From Chinchilla lanigera (taxonomy: Eukaryota; Chordata; Mammalia; Rodentia; Chinchillidae), in assembly GCF_000276665.1 (NCBI RefSeq), contig NW_004955459.1:15414882-15478881 (forward strand): DNA of 64,000 bases, given 5' to 3'. This document shows, piece after piece, positions 1 to 11,919 of the stretch. The notes below the pieces were generated by a model. It made no database searches. It was not told the origin of the DNA and saw nothing but the letters and a program-made list of their open reading frames with translations. Numbering within the stretch: position 1 is the first letter of the stretch; every line of letters begins with the position of its first letter. A program made the translations under genes and the position numbers.

Positions 1-1269
1 GCTTCGGGCTCTTCCTCAAAGTCAAAATGACGATGAGAGGTAAACATTTTCAGTTAATTCAGGACATTAAAGTAGTGACAGCACAAAGAAAGACACCGAG
101 CATGACTTTTAGTGCTGCTTCATAAAGTGGCAAGAACTCTGGGTTAAGTGTATTCAGAGTGAGAGGGTTTTTTACTGAAATAATTTTTTAAAAAAATTTA
201 AACATTCGTCTTTTGATGAAACCTTTATGTTCTAGTGTGTTAGAGTATGTGTTTGGGGAAGGAAAGTGGAGAGGTAAGGAGCAAATGAATGAAATAATTA
301 GCATACGTATTTTAAGTATTTATAATCTCATTGGAGACACTATGTAAAGCCCATTCTTTTAAGACCTTCACTAAGGCATCTCTTCAAAATACATTGTTCA
401 CAGTACTTTTCTTTCCAAATGTGGCATTGTGAGAAAACTTAGAAGTTACTCTCATGTACCCGTTCGTGAAGCACTGGCTTGATGGCTTTATTGGGAGTGC
501 AGATTTTTGATTGTTGACTTTTTTAGGACTGTTGTGTACCAAGTAGGATACTAAGTACTAGGAAGAATTTCACGAAGCTTGGTGAAAATGTCATTTCTTT
601 CTCGAATCTTAAGCGTTCACAAGGTAGTATCAGTTGTCTTTCTCAGTGCAGAAGGCAGAGTTGAAATGGCAGAATCTTTCCTGACTACACTTCTGCTAAT
701 TCTTGCTTTTGTCTCTGAGATGTCAGATTGCTCTAGGACAGATGTTACAAATGAAAAGTTCAACTTAATGAAAAACTTGTCCTTTTCCAGACACTTGTCT
801 TTTCATTTACAGAACATTTTTCATTCTCAGAGTTTCACAGTAACTAGGAATTAAAAGAGAAATCAAAGAAATACAAACATAAGTTCTGTTAATCTTTAAG
901 ATGCAGCCTAGCTGAGGAACTGTACTTAAAATAACGTGGAGAATATTTATAAAAGTTACTCAGGCATTTAGAATCACTTAAAAATATGGGCCTTAAGAGC
1001 ATGGTTAGACAACCTGGCTGTAATTCAGTTTTCTACCACTTGATTATTTTATGTTTCTCTGCTTGTAGAAAAGTTCCTTTAAAATATCTATTTCATAAAG
1101 TTATTTTGACAGCTAAAGAGAAGTACATGTTTAACTGCTCTGGACTAGTATGTGGTACATAGGAAGAACTGATAAATAGTAAACATGTTTGTTTTTGTTG
1201 TCTGCTAGCCATGTAAAAGGTTGCAACAAACTTTGGTTTTTATTGAAACTTACATAATAAAGTAATTTG

Positions 1270-1277
1270 ACTAATAC

Positions 1278-1309
<32 letters not shown>

Positions 1310-1363
1310 CATATATGTACATACATATACATATATACATACACATATATACATATATGTATA
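1270..1363. repeat. Compound TA/CA/CATA microsatellite
   Basis: Alternating tatata, acacac and catata units. Low complexity and probably polymorphic. Confidence 0.9.
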
Positions 1364-1486
1364 GTTTGATGTCAGCTCATTGTCTGCCTTCCTCTTTAAG
1401 CTACATGATCACTGCACTTTCTTATCCCCAGAACCTTTAACAATGCTTGACAAGTAGGAGTTCAGTGTGTTTTTTTGTTTGTTTTT

Positions 1487-1618
1487 GAGGAGACAGACAG
1501 GGTCTTGCTATGTTGCCCAGGCTGGCCCTGAGCTCCTGGGCTGGCCCTGAGCTCCTGACCCTCCTGCCTCAAGTCTCCTGAGTAGCTGGGTCTACAGGCT
1601 CATGCACCATGCTTAGTA
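1487..1618 (-). repeat. B1-like SINE with a 19-bp internal duplication
   Basis: Reverse complement of a 7SL-derived B1 monomer (gagacag..gtcttgctatgttgccc on this strand). The unit ctggccctgagctcctg is present twice, at 1522-1538 and 1541-1557. Confidence 0.8.
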
Positions 1619-1961
1619 CCGAGTATGTATTTTCTAAAAGAATGCATAAAAAGGATTGGAAATGAATCTGTTAGCTGAGAGTTTGTTCTGTTGTATGAGA
1701 TTTACATATTGTCACATGTGCCAAAGCTCTGATACTACACTTCTAGATGCTGATGCTTGTTAGTTACTGTACCTGTGTGGATCAATTGAGCTTCCTTCTT
1801 AAGTTTTTAACCTGTAGTTTGGGAAAGTTACGTTGTATAAACATGCTCATGAATAAGCTATTGTTTGGATGGTATCTGTGTCTATACCCAACCCATTTAA
1901 ACTCCAGTCAGTATGTCAGCTTTTATTTGGGCTGCTTATATTTGTTACTGTTGTGTTTCAG

Positions 1962-2043
1962 AGTGAACCACTGTACGTTCCTGTGAAATTTCATGACCTT
2001 CCAAGTGAAAAACCTGAGAGCATAAACAACGATACTGAAAAAA
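1962..2043 (+). CDS. SLC35F5: SLC35F5 coding exon a (first in window)
   Basis: 82 bp, after acceptor ttgtgtttcag and before donor gtgagt. It starts in phase 0 with codon AGT and encodes [14 protein letters not shown] through NNDTEK, then one base (A) of the next Thr codon. This is the hydrophilic loop between the N-terminal and C-terminal helix bundles and faces the cytosol in family models. An open frame also runs upstream into the intron, but the pyrimidine-rich acceptor and the match to the family sequence decide the exon start. Confidence 0.95.
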
Positions 2044-2267
2044 GTGAGTAATTTCAGGACAGAAATGGATGGAAGTTTTAGCTCCTTCAGGCCACCCTCA
2101 AACTTAGTGATTTTGTGAGTTATCAGGATCACCTGCTAGTTTTGTTTCACATGGATTGACTTGGTCTGAAGTGTTGTAGCAGTTTGAATGGGTTGTTTTT
2201 GTATCACTTCAACTAGAGGTAATACCAGAATCTCTGTCGTTTCATCATGTGTGTGTGTACATTTGTG

Positions 2268-2452
2268 TTTGCAGTACTGGAAATGAACTCGACCATGCAC
2301 AGAGCTACATCTCAGTCCTCTTTTTAAATTTCTTATTTTGAGACAGGATCTTGCTAAGTTACCGAGTTGCCCAAGCTGGGCTTGAACTTGATCTTTCTGC
2401 CTCAGCCTCCCAGATCACTGGGATTACAGATGTGTGCTACCACACCTAGCCT
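2268..2452 (-). repeat. Composite B1 + ID SINE
   Basis: On the minus strand a B1-like monomer (2321-2452) is followed by a tRNA-derived ID-like half (2268-2320, box A relic agctacatctcag). Such dimers (B1-dID/MEN type) are known from several non-murid rodent families. The copy is old and diverged. Confidence 0.7.
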
Positions 2453-2976
2453 TTTTTTTTTTTAAATGAACACTACTTTGTTGAACATGTGCTCAAAAAC
2501 CCTAATATCAAGTGATAGGGGTTTGTGAATCTGTCCAAAGCTTGCCAGCTTCACTGTAAGACATTTATCCCTAATATCCTTTGCAAGGAATGAATCTAAA
2601 GAGGAGTGTTCTGCATGCTTTTCGAGGAAGATTATTTTTATAAGTTGGGTATCTGTGAATAAAAATCCAAACAGAAATGCTAAAATAAAAATAATATGAA
2701 AATCCTGAGCCAAGCAGTGGTGTATGCACAGATTTGCTGTTTGAACATTGGTCTCATTTCAAACTCTTTATATGTTTTCGTAGATGAAATTGTTTTTCCA
2801 GTTAATTCTTTAGGATGAGTAAAGCTGCTCATGGTAGTACTATCACTGGTTTTCTTTGAGTGTCTTACTCTGATAAAGAATGAATTTAATATGCATTTAT
2901 GACCAAATTAAAACTTGTGGCTTTAATTAGATGAAAAGGTACATGTGATGATTTTGTACTATGCTTTTCTTTTAAG

Positions 2977-3167
2977 CTCCCAAAAAGTCTCGAGTAAGGT
3001 TTAGTAATATCATGGAGATTCGACAGCTTCCATCAAGCCATGCGTTAGAAGCAAAGTTGTCACGCATGTCCTATCCTACTGTGAAAGACCAAGAATCCAT
3101 ATTGAAAACTGTGGGGAAACTGACTGCAACTCAAGTAGCAAAAATTAGCTTTTTTTTTTGCTTTGTG
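2977..3167 (+). CDS. SLC35F5: SLC35F5 coding exon b
   Basis: 191 bp, acceptor cttttaag, donor gtaggt. It begins by completing the split Thr codon (A|CT), continues [15 protein letters not shown], and ends at Val codon GTG in phase 0. The basic, Ser-rich stretch is the rest of the cytosolic loop. The exon ends in the first half of a helix ([10 protein letters not shown]) that continues in the next exon. Nine T in a row encode the Phe triplet, so this is a slippage-prone coding homopolymer. A long intron of about 5 kb follows. Confidence 0.96.
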
Positions 3168-5200
3168 GTAGGTCTTTTTTTCGTTACATGTTTGGAACTT
3201 GAATTTTTTGATGATACATAGATGATATTTATACCAATAATTTAATATTGAAGTGTAAGACTTTTAGGTTAAGTATGACATTAGGCTGCCATGTGGTATC
3301 ATTTGGGAGAGTATAAAAGCTAACAAATGCTTGTCTTAAAGAATTATAAGTGAGTAAATCCTGTAACATCTGCTCATAGGCATACATATGTATGTACACA
3401 CACAGTTTAGAAATTGAAGTTTACCATTGCCCCATGGTCAGAACAATGAAAAGAGTTATTTTACACTTGTGATCAATACAAGGACTAGTAAATATCCAGG
3501 TAAAAGAGTTTATTGTAAACATTTATTACTTTAGGTAAGTATTTTTACATTAAATTTTTATAAATGTAGTTAAGTATTATTTTAGCAAGTACTCATAGTA
3601 AATACTTTTACAGAATTTTTTATAAATTGATAGTATTTCTTATTTTAATATAGAAACTGGAAATGTACCTAAGATTTCAAGGAGAATAATGGTATAGTAA
3701 GAAAGTATTTTTATTTTGGGTTACTAGAATCAGAGACTAGCCTGAGTTTGAGGACTCTAAAAATGAATTTTAGAGCTACTTCATGTGTATATTTTATTGG
3801 AAGTAGCCTAATACAAGATTGTTTAATATGAGCCTTTATGATTCTAATTTATACCAAGCACCGTAAGCCATATACTATGTAAATGTCATTATTACTGGCC
3901 TGGATTATAAGGTGTTTTGCTGCATAATTGTGCCTCTTATATCCATTGAGTAGCTCCTTTTTCTCCATCCCCTGACCAAATAGTCTCTGCTTTAGTGATA
4001 ACTTGATAAGTATATTCCTCTATGCAAATCTAAAGAAAATCTTTGGGAAGTGTTACATGATTATATGGTATATATGGCTATATTTATAATAAAAATAGTT
4101 TAAACTTTAAAGGGTCATGTATTCGGGTAGTTATGCTCTCAGTTGTGACTTTTGTGTGTTTGTTTTAAATGTGTAGAGCAGGACTAAAATTTATTAATTG
4201 TATGCTTCCTTTCAAAGGAGCCTTGAGGTGATATGTAATGAAAGCATCTCAGGGATAAACATTAGAACGAACCAGATTAAATAGGTAGTGAGGGCAGGAT
4301 CTGGCTGTGGTGTAAGAGATTACATCAAGAGATTTAATTTAAAGGAGGAAAGCTGCCTAAGGGGGGCGTACAACTCAAGTGTAGACAGAGTGCCAGGAGG
4401 GCCCGAAGGAAGACCTCTGAGTTCACACACTTCTTGTTTATTGAGAGGAAATACCTCCCTTCTTTGGATAAAGCAAAACTTTGCTTCAGTTTTAAACAGA
4501 AGGTACTGTGGAGCCTATGTTCCAAGACCTTCAGTACGTACCTGAAGCTGGGGAGAGTGCTGAACCTTTGTATACTGTGTCTTTTTCATTTCTAAATTAG
4601 GGATAGTGAGAGTAACAATAGTAATAACAGAATAGAATAATTGTAACAATATATTACATAATTTTATATTACCACCTTTTGCATCCCCAGGCAACCATCA
4701 TTCTATTTCCATGAATTTGACTACTCTAAGTACCTCTTATGGGTGGAATCCTACATTATCTGTCCTTTTGTGGCTGCCTTATTTCACTTTTTTTAATAGC
4801 CCGTGGGTTCACCCATATAATAGCATGTGTCTTTTCAAGGCTGAATAAGACCTCATTGTGAGATACAACACATTTTATTCATTCTTTCATCTGTAGACAC
4901 TGGGGATACTTTTTCCTTAAGAGTATTTTTTAGAAAAATCAATCTGAAATACATTGTAAGAGTTAGTGAGCTTTGGAAGTCTTCAGTAAAGGAGTTTTTA
5001 TAGAAAGTTAGAATAAGATAGTCAAAGAATATAACTTTCTGAAAATCTAACTTAATAAAATGATAAGCTTAGATAAAATCAAGAACCATGCTGTTCAATA
5101 GAAATATAATATAGTCTCGATTTTAGAAAAGAAAAAGAAGTGAGGCCAACTTTAATACAATATTTTTAATTTAAATATTTCAACTTGTGATCACTATAAA
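3168..5200. other. Intron b-c, 5' part
   Basis: AT-rich intron. The only repeat I recognise is an L1 fragment at 4665-4935. The block 4290-4530 is slightly more GC-rich and unexplained. Confidence 0.5.
4665..4935 (-). mobile_element. L1 3'-region fragment, antisense
   Basis: Shows the typical antisense L1 wording: tggaatcctacattatctgt, then ggctgaataagacctcattg, then ttcattctttcatctgtaga. An old L1M-type copy with no open frame. Confidence 0.7.
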
Positions 5201-5297
5201 ATTATTGGTAGGGTAGTTTATACTTTTTTGACACTAAAATCTTCTAAAGCCACTGTGAGTGTAGTTAAAAGAAATTTGAGTTCAGATTGGCCAATTT

Positions 5298-5403
5298 TTT
5301 TTTTTTTTTTTTTTTTTGGTTTTTCTCCGGTACCGGGAACCAAACTCACGACCTTGCGCTTGCCAGGCAGGTGCTTTGCCGCTGAGCTAAATCCCCAGCC
5401 CCC
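5298..5403 (-). repeat. tRNA-derived (ID-like) SINE with perfect 15-bp TSD
   Basis: Minus-strand SINE: box A region agctcagcggcaaagc and box B ggtcgtgagtttggttcc (reversed here), the GGTACC end, then an A tail (T run on this strand). Flanked by cagattggccaattt at 5283-5297 and 5404-5418, a perfect target-site duplication. Confidence 0.95.
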
Positions 5404-5549
5404 CAGATTGGCCAATTTAAGCTGCACATTAGCCACCTGTCTAATATCTAATGTATTAGTGTGGAGGAAGGAAGTTTGTCTTATTAGGATCTAAGATGGT
5501 TTACTTCTCATTAAATAGTATTTGTATGATAGTGCATTTATCAAGAGTA

Positions 5550-6295
5550 CCTTTTATTATATATCCAAAAGAAATAAAATCAGTATCTCAGAGATATTTG
5601 CACCTCCAATTTCATTGCACAATATTTACAGTAGTGAGGATACAGGAACAGTTTGGTGTCCACTGAAGGATGGATAAAGAAACTCTCTCTCTCTCACACA
5701 CACACACATATACACACAGAGTAATGTTTTTCAGCATACAGATTTATAAGAAGGAAATCCTGCCATTTGCTATAACATGGATGAATGTGGAGGACAGTAG
5801 GTTAAGTGAAATAGGCCAAGCCCAGAAAGACAAATACTTATGAACTCACTTTTATGTGGACTCATAAAAGTTGAATGCACAAAGCAGAAAATAGATGGTG
5901 GTTCCAGGGGCTGGGGTGGAGAATAGTGAGATGTTGGTCAAATTTTAGTTGTAAGATGTAAGTTTACACATTCTATCCCTGTGACTATAGCTAAGAATAC
6001 CTCATTGTTTACTTGGAATTTGATAAGAGCGATTTTTTTTTTTTGGTACTGGGAATCGAACTCAGGACCTGGCACTTGCCAGGCAGGTGCTGTGCCACTG
6101 AGCTATATCTCCAGCCCTGATAAGAGCAATTTTTAAGTGTCCTGTCTACATACATACACACAAATATGGTAACTGCAGGTGGTGATAGGTGTGCTGATTA
6201 GTTTGGCTGTGGTCAAGAGTACTAATGTGTGTATATGTGTGTATATTTCAGATTATATCATATACCTTCAATATATATACAGTTTTTATTTTCAA
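5550..6295 (+). mobile_element. L1 3' end, interrupted by a SINE
   Basis: Sense L1 ORF2 C-terminal / 3'-UTR text: ccactgaaggatggataaag, ctataacatggatgaatg, gttccaggggctgggg. Split by the SINE at 6038-6117. Contains a CT/CA microsatellite (5685-5718). Degenerate. Confidence 0.8.
6038..6117 (-). repeat. tRNA-derived SINE inside L1
   Basis: Minus-strand ID-like copy. TSD tgataagagc(g/a)attttt at 6021-6037 and 6118-6134 with one mismatch, so it is older than the copy at 5298. Confidence 0.9.
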
Positions 6296-8129
6296 ATATT
6301 TAAAGAATACATATGATAATTAAATATACTGTTGTTTAAGATAATTTAAAAATGAGTTACCACTCAATGAAATTATGAGATACTATTTAATTTATTTGCA
6401 ATAATGGTTAGTAAGATGTTGTCCTCAACTCTGGAATAGTGAAGAGAGATGTGTATGGATAATTTTTGTCGGACGACAGTTAAAATTGGTCTTTTGTAAT
6501 GACAGTCCCTTGAGGTTGAGAGGCAGAGAAGAGGAAGGTCTTTATGGAAAGAGTTCGTAGGTAGTAATTGATTCTTAAGTTCTTTGAAAGTCTACCATCT
6601 CAGTAATCTGTGTTTTATTTCTCTACTTTGCATTAGTAGGAACCAGTGAGATGGTTTGGAAAATGAGCATACTATTTAAATATTAAACTAATAGAATATT
6701 AAAGTAATAAGGTAAAAAAGCTAATTATCACTGTGTAAACATGTTCTGTTCTTTGGGAAAAGTTCCCAAAGATAATCAACATCAGAATCTACCTCATGCC
6801 TAGCAATTCAACATAGGCAGATTGAGATTGTAGCTCCTGTGCCATGTGTTTGATGTCACAAATCTCATCAACTGAGATTTCCTTTTGTTATTTAGATAGG
6901 TGAGTGAAACTATCTAGGCAGTTGGAGGATTACAGATTAGAACTACCTTGCCACAATTTCCCTCTGGCTTTAGCGTTAAGTGCGGTGTAAGCCAAATGGA
7001 GACTACTATACTCTTAATCATTTGCTGCCTTTTAGTTCTGTATCTGTGGTACTTCTTTGAAATGAACATATAAATAATCATTTCACTCTTTTAGCTGAAT
7101 GTTGTGAGGTACATGAAGAGCTAGCTTTCTTGATAGAAATAAGTCTTTCAGTGGAATAATTCTTCTAATTGCCCTATCTAACAGAGATGTCAACAACCAT
7201 TAGACTGGCAGTTTCTTTATTTCAGTTGATGTGGCAGTCTGCTTCTTAGAATACGTTTTAGTGACACAGATGCGTGTAACCCAGCAGGTAACATGTACTA
7301 AAATGTTCATAGTAGCGTTGCTTGGAACAGTAAAGACAACCCATTCACACACATACAAAGATGAATTATCACTGAAAGTAAGTGATCTTTGGGTACACAC
7401 ACAGCCAAGCTTCACCAAAAGGAAATATTATTTCTCCTTCCCTAAATCAGAGTAGGCACCTGACTGGGAGTATGAGATTGTCCTAATATAAATGAGCGGA
7501 GGAGAAGAAAGAAGGGAAAAAAAGTCCTCATAACTAGAAAACTTCTTTCACTGTATTTCACTTCTTTCACTAAAATTAAGAGAACTCTTTGGGTTATATC
7601 CAAACTGAAAACTAGAGAAGCAGTCACAGCTAACTAGGAAATGTAGTTTTCACAGAGCATTTCTAAATTTCCAAAGTAAATAGGAATGCGTTAGTATAGT
7701 ATCTTGCTAGTTCTTCCCATATCTGTGGACATCATCTAATTTCATAAACTTCTCATTATGCTGTTCATCTGTATGTTTTAATGTTTGAAAAATTTCCCAA
7801 ATTGAAATTTGATTTCGATAAACCTAATGGAGTACTAGCTATGCTTGGATAAAGAAAATTTTGAAGATACTTATTTTACCTTCACTTTTTAAAAAATCTG
7901 CAGATTAATTTTTAATCATTTTATTAGTTTTGTAATGGAAATTGGATAGCAAGACTGCAGGTCTGATTTGTAAGTATTTCCCCCTTTTTTGCAAGGCCTA
8001 TGATTATAATAGGTAGCTTTAGAAACCTATTAGGAATGTTTAGGAGGAGAAAAAAAAGGGTTCTGTAAATTGTAATGGCAAATATAAATGTGCCTTTCAC
8101 TAGGTTTTGCTTTATTGTCTTTTCTTTAG
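6296..8129. other. Intron b-c, 3' part
   Basis: AT-rich. A stretch near 7230-7420 (acatgtactaaaatgttcat, then gttgcttggaacagtaaaga) looks like a decayed LINE 3' end. Otherwise nothing recognised. Confidence 0.45.
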
Positions 8130-8211
8130 TGGTTTTTGGCAAACTTGTCATATCAAGAAGCACTTTCAGACACACAGGTTGCTATTGTGAATATTTTGTC
8201 CTCAACTTCTG
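8130..8211 (+). CDS. SLC35F5: SLC35F5 coding exon c
   Basis: 82 bp, acceptor ttttctttag, donor gtaaga. It encodes [20 protein letters not shown] and NILSSTS, then the first G of a Gly codon. Its first residues finish the helix begun in the previous exon. The Asn/Ser-rich second half starts the next helix, which lies in the EamA-like domain and likely lines the substrate path; that role is inferred from the fold. Confidence 0.96.
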
Positions 8212-8927
8212 GTAAGAGATTTGTCTTCAGAATCTGCATTGTAAAGTGATATATTTCTTGCCTGCATGAGTTCATACACATATTTCTATCTTGTAACTTT
8301 TTACATTAGTTATAATGTGCATGTGTATATTTTAACTGCTTCTTAATATTTATAGTTTCTTGTCTTAGCTTTGTGCTACTTACATTTTTTTTCAAGTACA
8401 TTACATGGTTTTTAATATAACAATATATTGAAATTGTACAGGTTGGCTTTTTGTATTATAGTTATCTTACCCTGTATATATCTTTGTTAAAGATCTTTTT
8501 CTAAACCCTTTGGCTAAATATAATTGCTTATTTCAGAACTATAATTTGCCTTATGGTAGGTGTTTTATTTTTAAAATTGAATCACTTTCCAAATCTGGAC
8601 GATAAGTGTTTTTGAAGCTGTAAAAATAACCAGCACACAGGCTTGGTTATGATGAGGTGACAGTGTTACTCTGAATGCTCAGTTTAACTCCTTTATTTAA
8701 AAATAAATAGGACTATACTTGATCTTTATTGCTGAAAGAAGCATAGTTTAGTTTAGAGAGGCTATTTTTATGTATGATCTTTGTAAATTTCAGTCTAGAT
8801 AACAAGTCTCTTTCTTAGTTATTTAAAAAGACAGAAAAAATAGTTGTATAAGTTACCTAAAGTACTAAATTGGTAATAGTAATGTTGACAGCTCATATAC
8901 TTCTTTTTTGTCCTTTTCTCCCCATAG

Positions 8928-9015
8928 GTCTTTTTACCTTAATCCTTGCTGCAGTGTTTCCAAGCAACAGTGGAGATAGATTCACACTCTCTAAACTACT
9001 AGCTGTAATTTTAAG
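8928..9015 (+). CDS. SLC35F5: SLC35F5 coding exon d
   Basis: 88 bp, acceptor tctccccatag, donor gtaaaa. It completes the Gly codon and reads [20 protein letters not shown] then SKLLAVIL, ending with AG of a Ser codon. It carries the end of one helix, a short polar loop (SNSGDRF, a strongly conserved SLC35F signature) and the start of the next helix. Confidence 0.96.
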
Positions 9016-10271
9016 GTAAAATACAGTGTAAGCTAGTTTACTCTTCTTAAAAATACAATCTTTAAATTTCCAGTTGTGATGCAGGGTAGTTTATTTTATA
9101 TTACAATGCACAGTCAAAGAAAAATGAGTGGACATTCTGTTGCTCAGCCCTGCTTTCTGTGCTAGCGCTGTTTCCCAAACCGTCCTGGATAGGCTGACAG
9201 GAAGGGAAAGACTCCAAGGCAGCTTTGGTCCCATTCATATAATTGCGCACGTACTACAACTTACCCAGATGCTCACATTTCACTTAATGGAGAAATGGAT
9301 CATCATGACTTCTAAGGTGTCTATTCCTTTTCCTAAGCCAGTTTCCTGTTTTTGTTGTGGCTTCGATTTGTCCTTTTGATTTGCCTAGAAATCTAACATT
9401 CAGTGTTCTCTGATTGTCTCAACCTACAGTGATCTTTCATTTATTGTCTGTGTAATTCATTCGGGAATTTTACACTACTCCATAGCAGCAGCATTATCAG
9501 TAGCTATATTTAAATCTTTTATTTTTATTTAATTTTGTATATATCTGTCTTGTATTTTGTACTAAATTGTAAACTTTTGAAGGCTAAGGCATTGTTTTCT
9601 ACTTCTTTATGTCACTAAAGTCTAACATAGGGTTTTGCTTATTTATAGATAGTACTAAAATAATGTATTAGTTTGATAAAGCTGTTATTTTTGTGAGAGA
9701 AAACTAGAAATCAAAGAGGGTAGCAGAATCTTTTAATGAGAGTAATATTTCTTAGCTGCCAGAGCTGGGATTGAATTAGAGCTCCGTTACTTGTCCTTGG
9801 GCAATTCTCTTAACCTTTGAAAAGCTTTCTTAGTTTAGGAAAGGATGCTCATATTGTCTGCTTTGTAACCTTGTTTTAAAGTCGGAGCTATGTATGTACA
9901 GTGATTGTCACGTAGACCGGTAGTTGGCAGTCCTTGAACCAGTAACTCTGGCTGAGTTTCAGGGGTAGTTTCAGTGAGTAATCTGGTTAACCCAAGTGAC
10001 TTGCATTTACATTTTTTTAAACACCAGGAGTTTATTCTTTTGCATGATTGGCTAATGTCTTAGACAAGCATATGTTTTTGCACTAGGGAATAAATTTATA
10101 TTGTGGAAGTAAGTGAGGTTTTATTCAACTTCATTAAAATTTATGCTAATTTTTAACTTTTCTTAGTATTACCTCATAAAGAAGGGTTTAATAAAGACAA
10201 AAATAGATATATGATGTTGAACTTGCAAGTATTTTGATAGATTCTATTACTCCTCATTAAAGTAGGTCTAG

Positions 10272-10463
10272 AACAGTAGTGGGCAAACTAAGCCGGGCCA
10301 TGTATGAGTTTCATAAATAAAGTTTTATTGTTCCACATCCATTTTCATTCATTTGCCTGTTGTCGGTGGCTACTTTAGGGTAACAGCAGCAGAGTTGAGT
10401 TGCAACAGAAACCATATGGCACGTAAATCTAAAATATTTACTTTCTGTTCCTTAAAAATGTTT
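10272..10463 (-). mobile_element. MER5A-like hAT-Charlie relic
   Basis: Begins gtgggcaaacta, then aaagttttattgttccaca, then gcagagttgagttgcaacag, and ends aaaatatttactttctgttc, the reverse of the MER5A consensus I remember. Non-autonomous, no coding capacity. Confidence 0.8.
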
Positions 10464-10465
10464 GC

Positions 10466-10615
10466 TAGCTGGATGTAGTGGTACATGCCTGTAGTTCTAG
10501 CACTGGAGATGCTGAGGCAGAAGGATTGCTGTGAGTTCCAGGTCAGCCTGGGCTACGGAGTGAGTTCAAGGCCCGCTGAGCTACCTAGTGAGACCTTGTC
10601 TCAAAAACAAACAAA
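10466..10615 (+). repeat. B1-like SINE with the 29-bp type internal duplication
   Basis: Starts agctggatgtagtggtacat. The segments gtgagttccaggtcagcct and gtgagttcaaggcccgctg mark the duplicated internal block known in B1. It ends with a short A/CAAA tail and is flanked by imperfect aaatgtttgct / aacatgtttact. Confidence 0.85.
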
Positions 10616-11335
10616 CATGTTTACTTGACCTTTAGTCTAGCAAATTTGATACTTAGAATTTTTTTATGTTTTATATAGTCTGAAGAGTACTACATTGAAA
10701 ATTGTGTAATACTATTTTGAAGTGGCCTTAAAACAGTGAGATTGAATTTCTCAAATTATGAAAAGTATTTGATACCTCAGCAATCTTGAAGAAAATCTGA
10801 TGAGCTAAGAAATTTCATTTCATCATCTGTAATCCAATTCCACTTTCATCATTACTAGTCTTTAGATTTTGGGGAATTTTTTTTTTAATCTCCTGGCTTA
10901 TCTTCTTATATGTAAATCGAGGATAATAATAGAATTTGTCTCAGGATTGTTACGAGAACAAAACGAGCTAAAACTTCCAAGGTACGTGGAACAGTGTCTG
11001 GTATACAACAGCTACTCCGTACTATTGAGCCATCATCAACATCTTCTAAATGGAAATACAACCTCTAGTGTGTAGTAAATTAAGGTTACTTAATAAGTGA
11101 TACGACTTTTCAGCATCCTTAATTCAGTCTTATTGTTATCCATTAAAGTCATGGGATTAATAAAACTTTTTAAGTGTGTAAGAAGAGTTTTACTGTTAAT
11201 TTAGGTTTACCAGTTAGCAAGAGTAGTGCCATTGCTAAGTTTGTATGGGTTTATTTTTATTTCTAAAGAATGATTGGCAGAGGGAGGACCAATTAGTGAA
11301 TTATTTCATAAGTGAAAAACAAAAGTATATGAGAG

Positions 11336-11470
11336 TGTTGGACTCTGGAGCTAAGTTGGTTGTGTTTCACTTCCAGCTGTGTGACCTTGATGAACTTACA
11401 TTTCTCTGTACATTATTTTTCTTGTGTATAAAGAATGTCAGTAGTGAGGATTAAATGATTTAATACATGT
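11336..11470 (+). repeat. MIR element
   Basis: ttggactctggagctaagtt, then cagctgtgtgaccttgatga: the MIR core and 3' part in sense. Ancient mammalian tRNA-SINE. Confidence 0.75.
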
Positions 11471-11604
11471 ATAGCATTATACTTACAATATCATTGGCTG
11501 TAATTATGTAATCACTAAATTCTTTAACAGTTTTACCTGAAGTTGAGATTAGTTTTGATCACTTGTAAATAATTTTTATAAGGTTAGTCTTTTAAGAGTT
11601 GGTT

Positions 11605-11701
11605 GGCTGGGGATATAGCTCAGCGGCACAAGTGCCTGCCTGCCAAGCGCAGGGTCCTGAGTTCGATCCCTGGTAGCAAAACAAAACAAACAAAACAAAA
11701 A
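11605..11701 (+). repeat. tRNA-derived SINE upstream of exon e
   Basis: ggctggggatatagctcagc (box A) and gagttcgatccctggtagc (box B) with a CAAAA tail. TSD taagagttggtt at 11593-11604 and 11702-11713, perfect 12 bp. Confidence 0.93.
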
Positions 11702-11752
11702 TAAGAGTTGGTTATTTTACTAATCAGAATGGCTGGGTTGTTTTTTTTACAG

Positions 11753-11817
11753 CATTGGAGGTGTTGTGCTGGTAAACCTGTCAGGGTCTGAAAAGTCTGC
11801 TGGAAGAGATATGATAG
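11753..11817 (+). CDS. SLC35F5: SLC35F5 coding exon e
   Basis: 65 bp, the shortest coding exon, acceptor ttttttttacag, donor gtaagt. It reads (S)IGGVVLVNLSGSEKSAGRDM then I and one base of Gly. The GGVVLVNL part finishes a helix; the rest is a polar loop. A tRNA-derived SINE lies only about 50 bp upstream of the acceptor (11605-11701), so the branch-point region abuts a mobile element. Confidence 0.95.
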
Positions 11818-11919
11818 GTAAGTATGACTGCATCTTCTCTGCTAATAAGACTATAAAGTTCTCTACTTACTGTCAAGCATGCAGACACATAAGAGGTGGG
11901 CACTAAGCTAGGCCTTTTT

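Larger units (their letters stand above)
1..1961. other. Intron upstream of exon a
   Basis: Intronic sequence. It contains a B1-like SINE (1487-1618) and an AT/AC microsatellite (1270-1363). I see no coding exon: the family residues expected just before exon a are not encoded anywhere here, so the preceding exon is outside the window. Confidence 0.7.
9016..11604. other. Intron d-e
   Basis: Holds a MER5-like DNA transposon relic (10272-10463) immediately followed by a B1-like SINE (10466-10615), and a MIR-like stretch (11336-11470). A possible MIR relic lies at 9738-9860 (ggcaattctcttaacctttg). The remainder is unremarkable. Confidence 0.6.

Noticed and set aside
1..40. Possible exon end at the window start (open frame followed by gtaaac donor-like site)
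   Set aside because: None of its frames matches the SLC35F5 residues expected before exon a; an isolated GT-type site is common.
3168..3221. Extension of exon b into the intron as an alternative C-terminus
   Set aside because: A good donor (gtaggt) lies at the conserved position and the extension is low-complexity T-rich translation.
5298..5403. Functional tRNA gene (A and B boxes present here and in similar copies)
   Set aside because: Body is not foldable into a complete tRNA with acceptor stem; A tail and TSD show a SINE.
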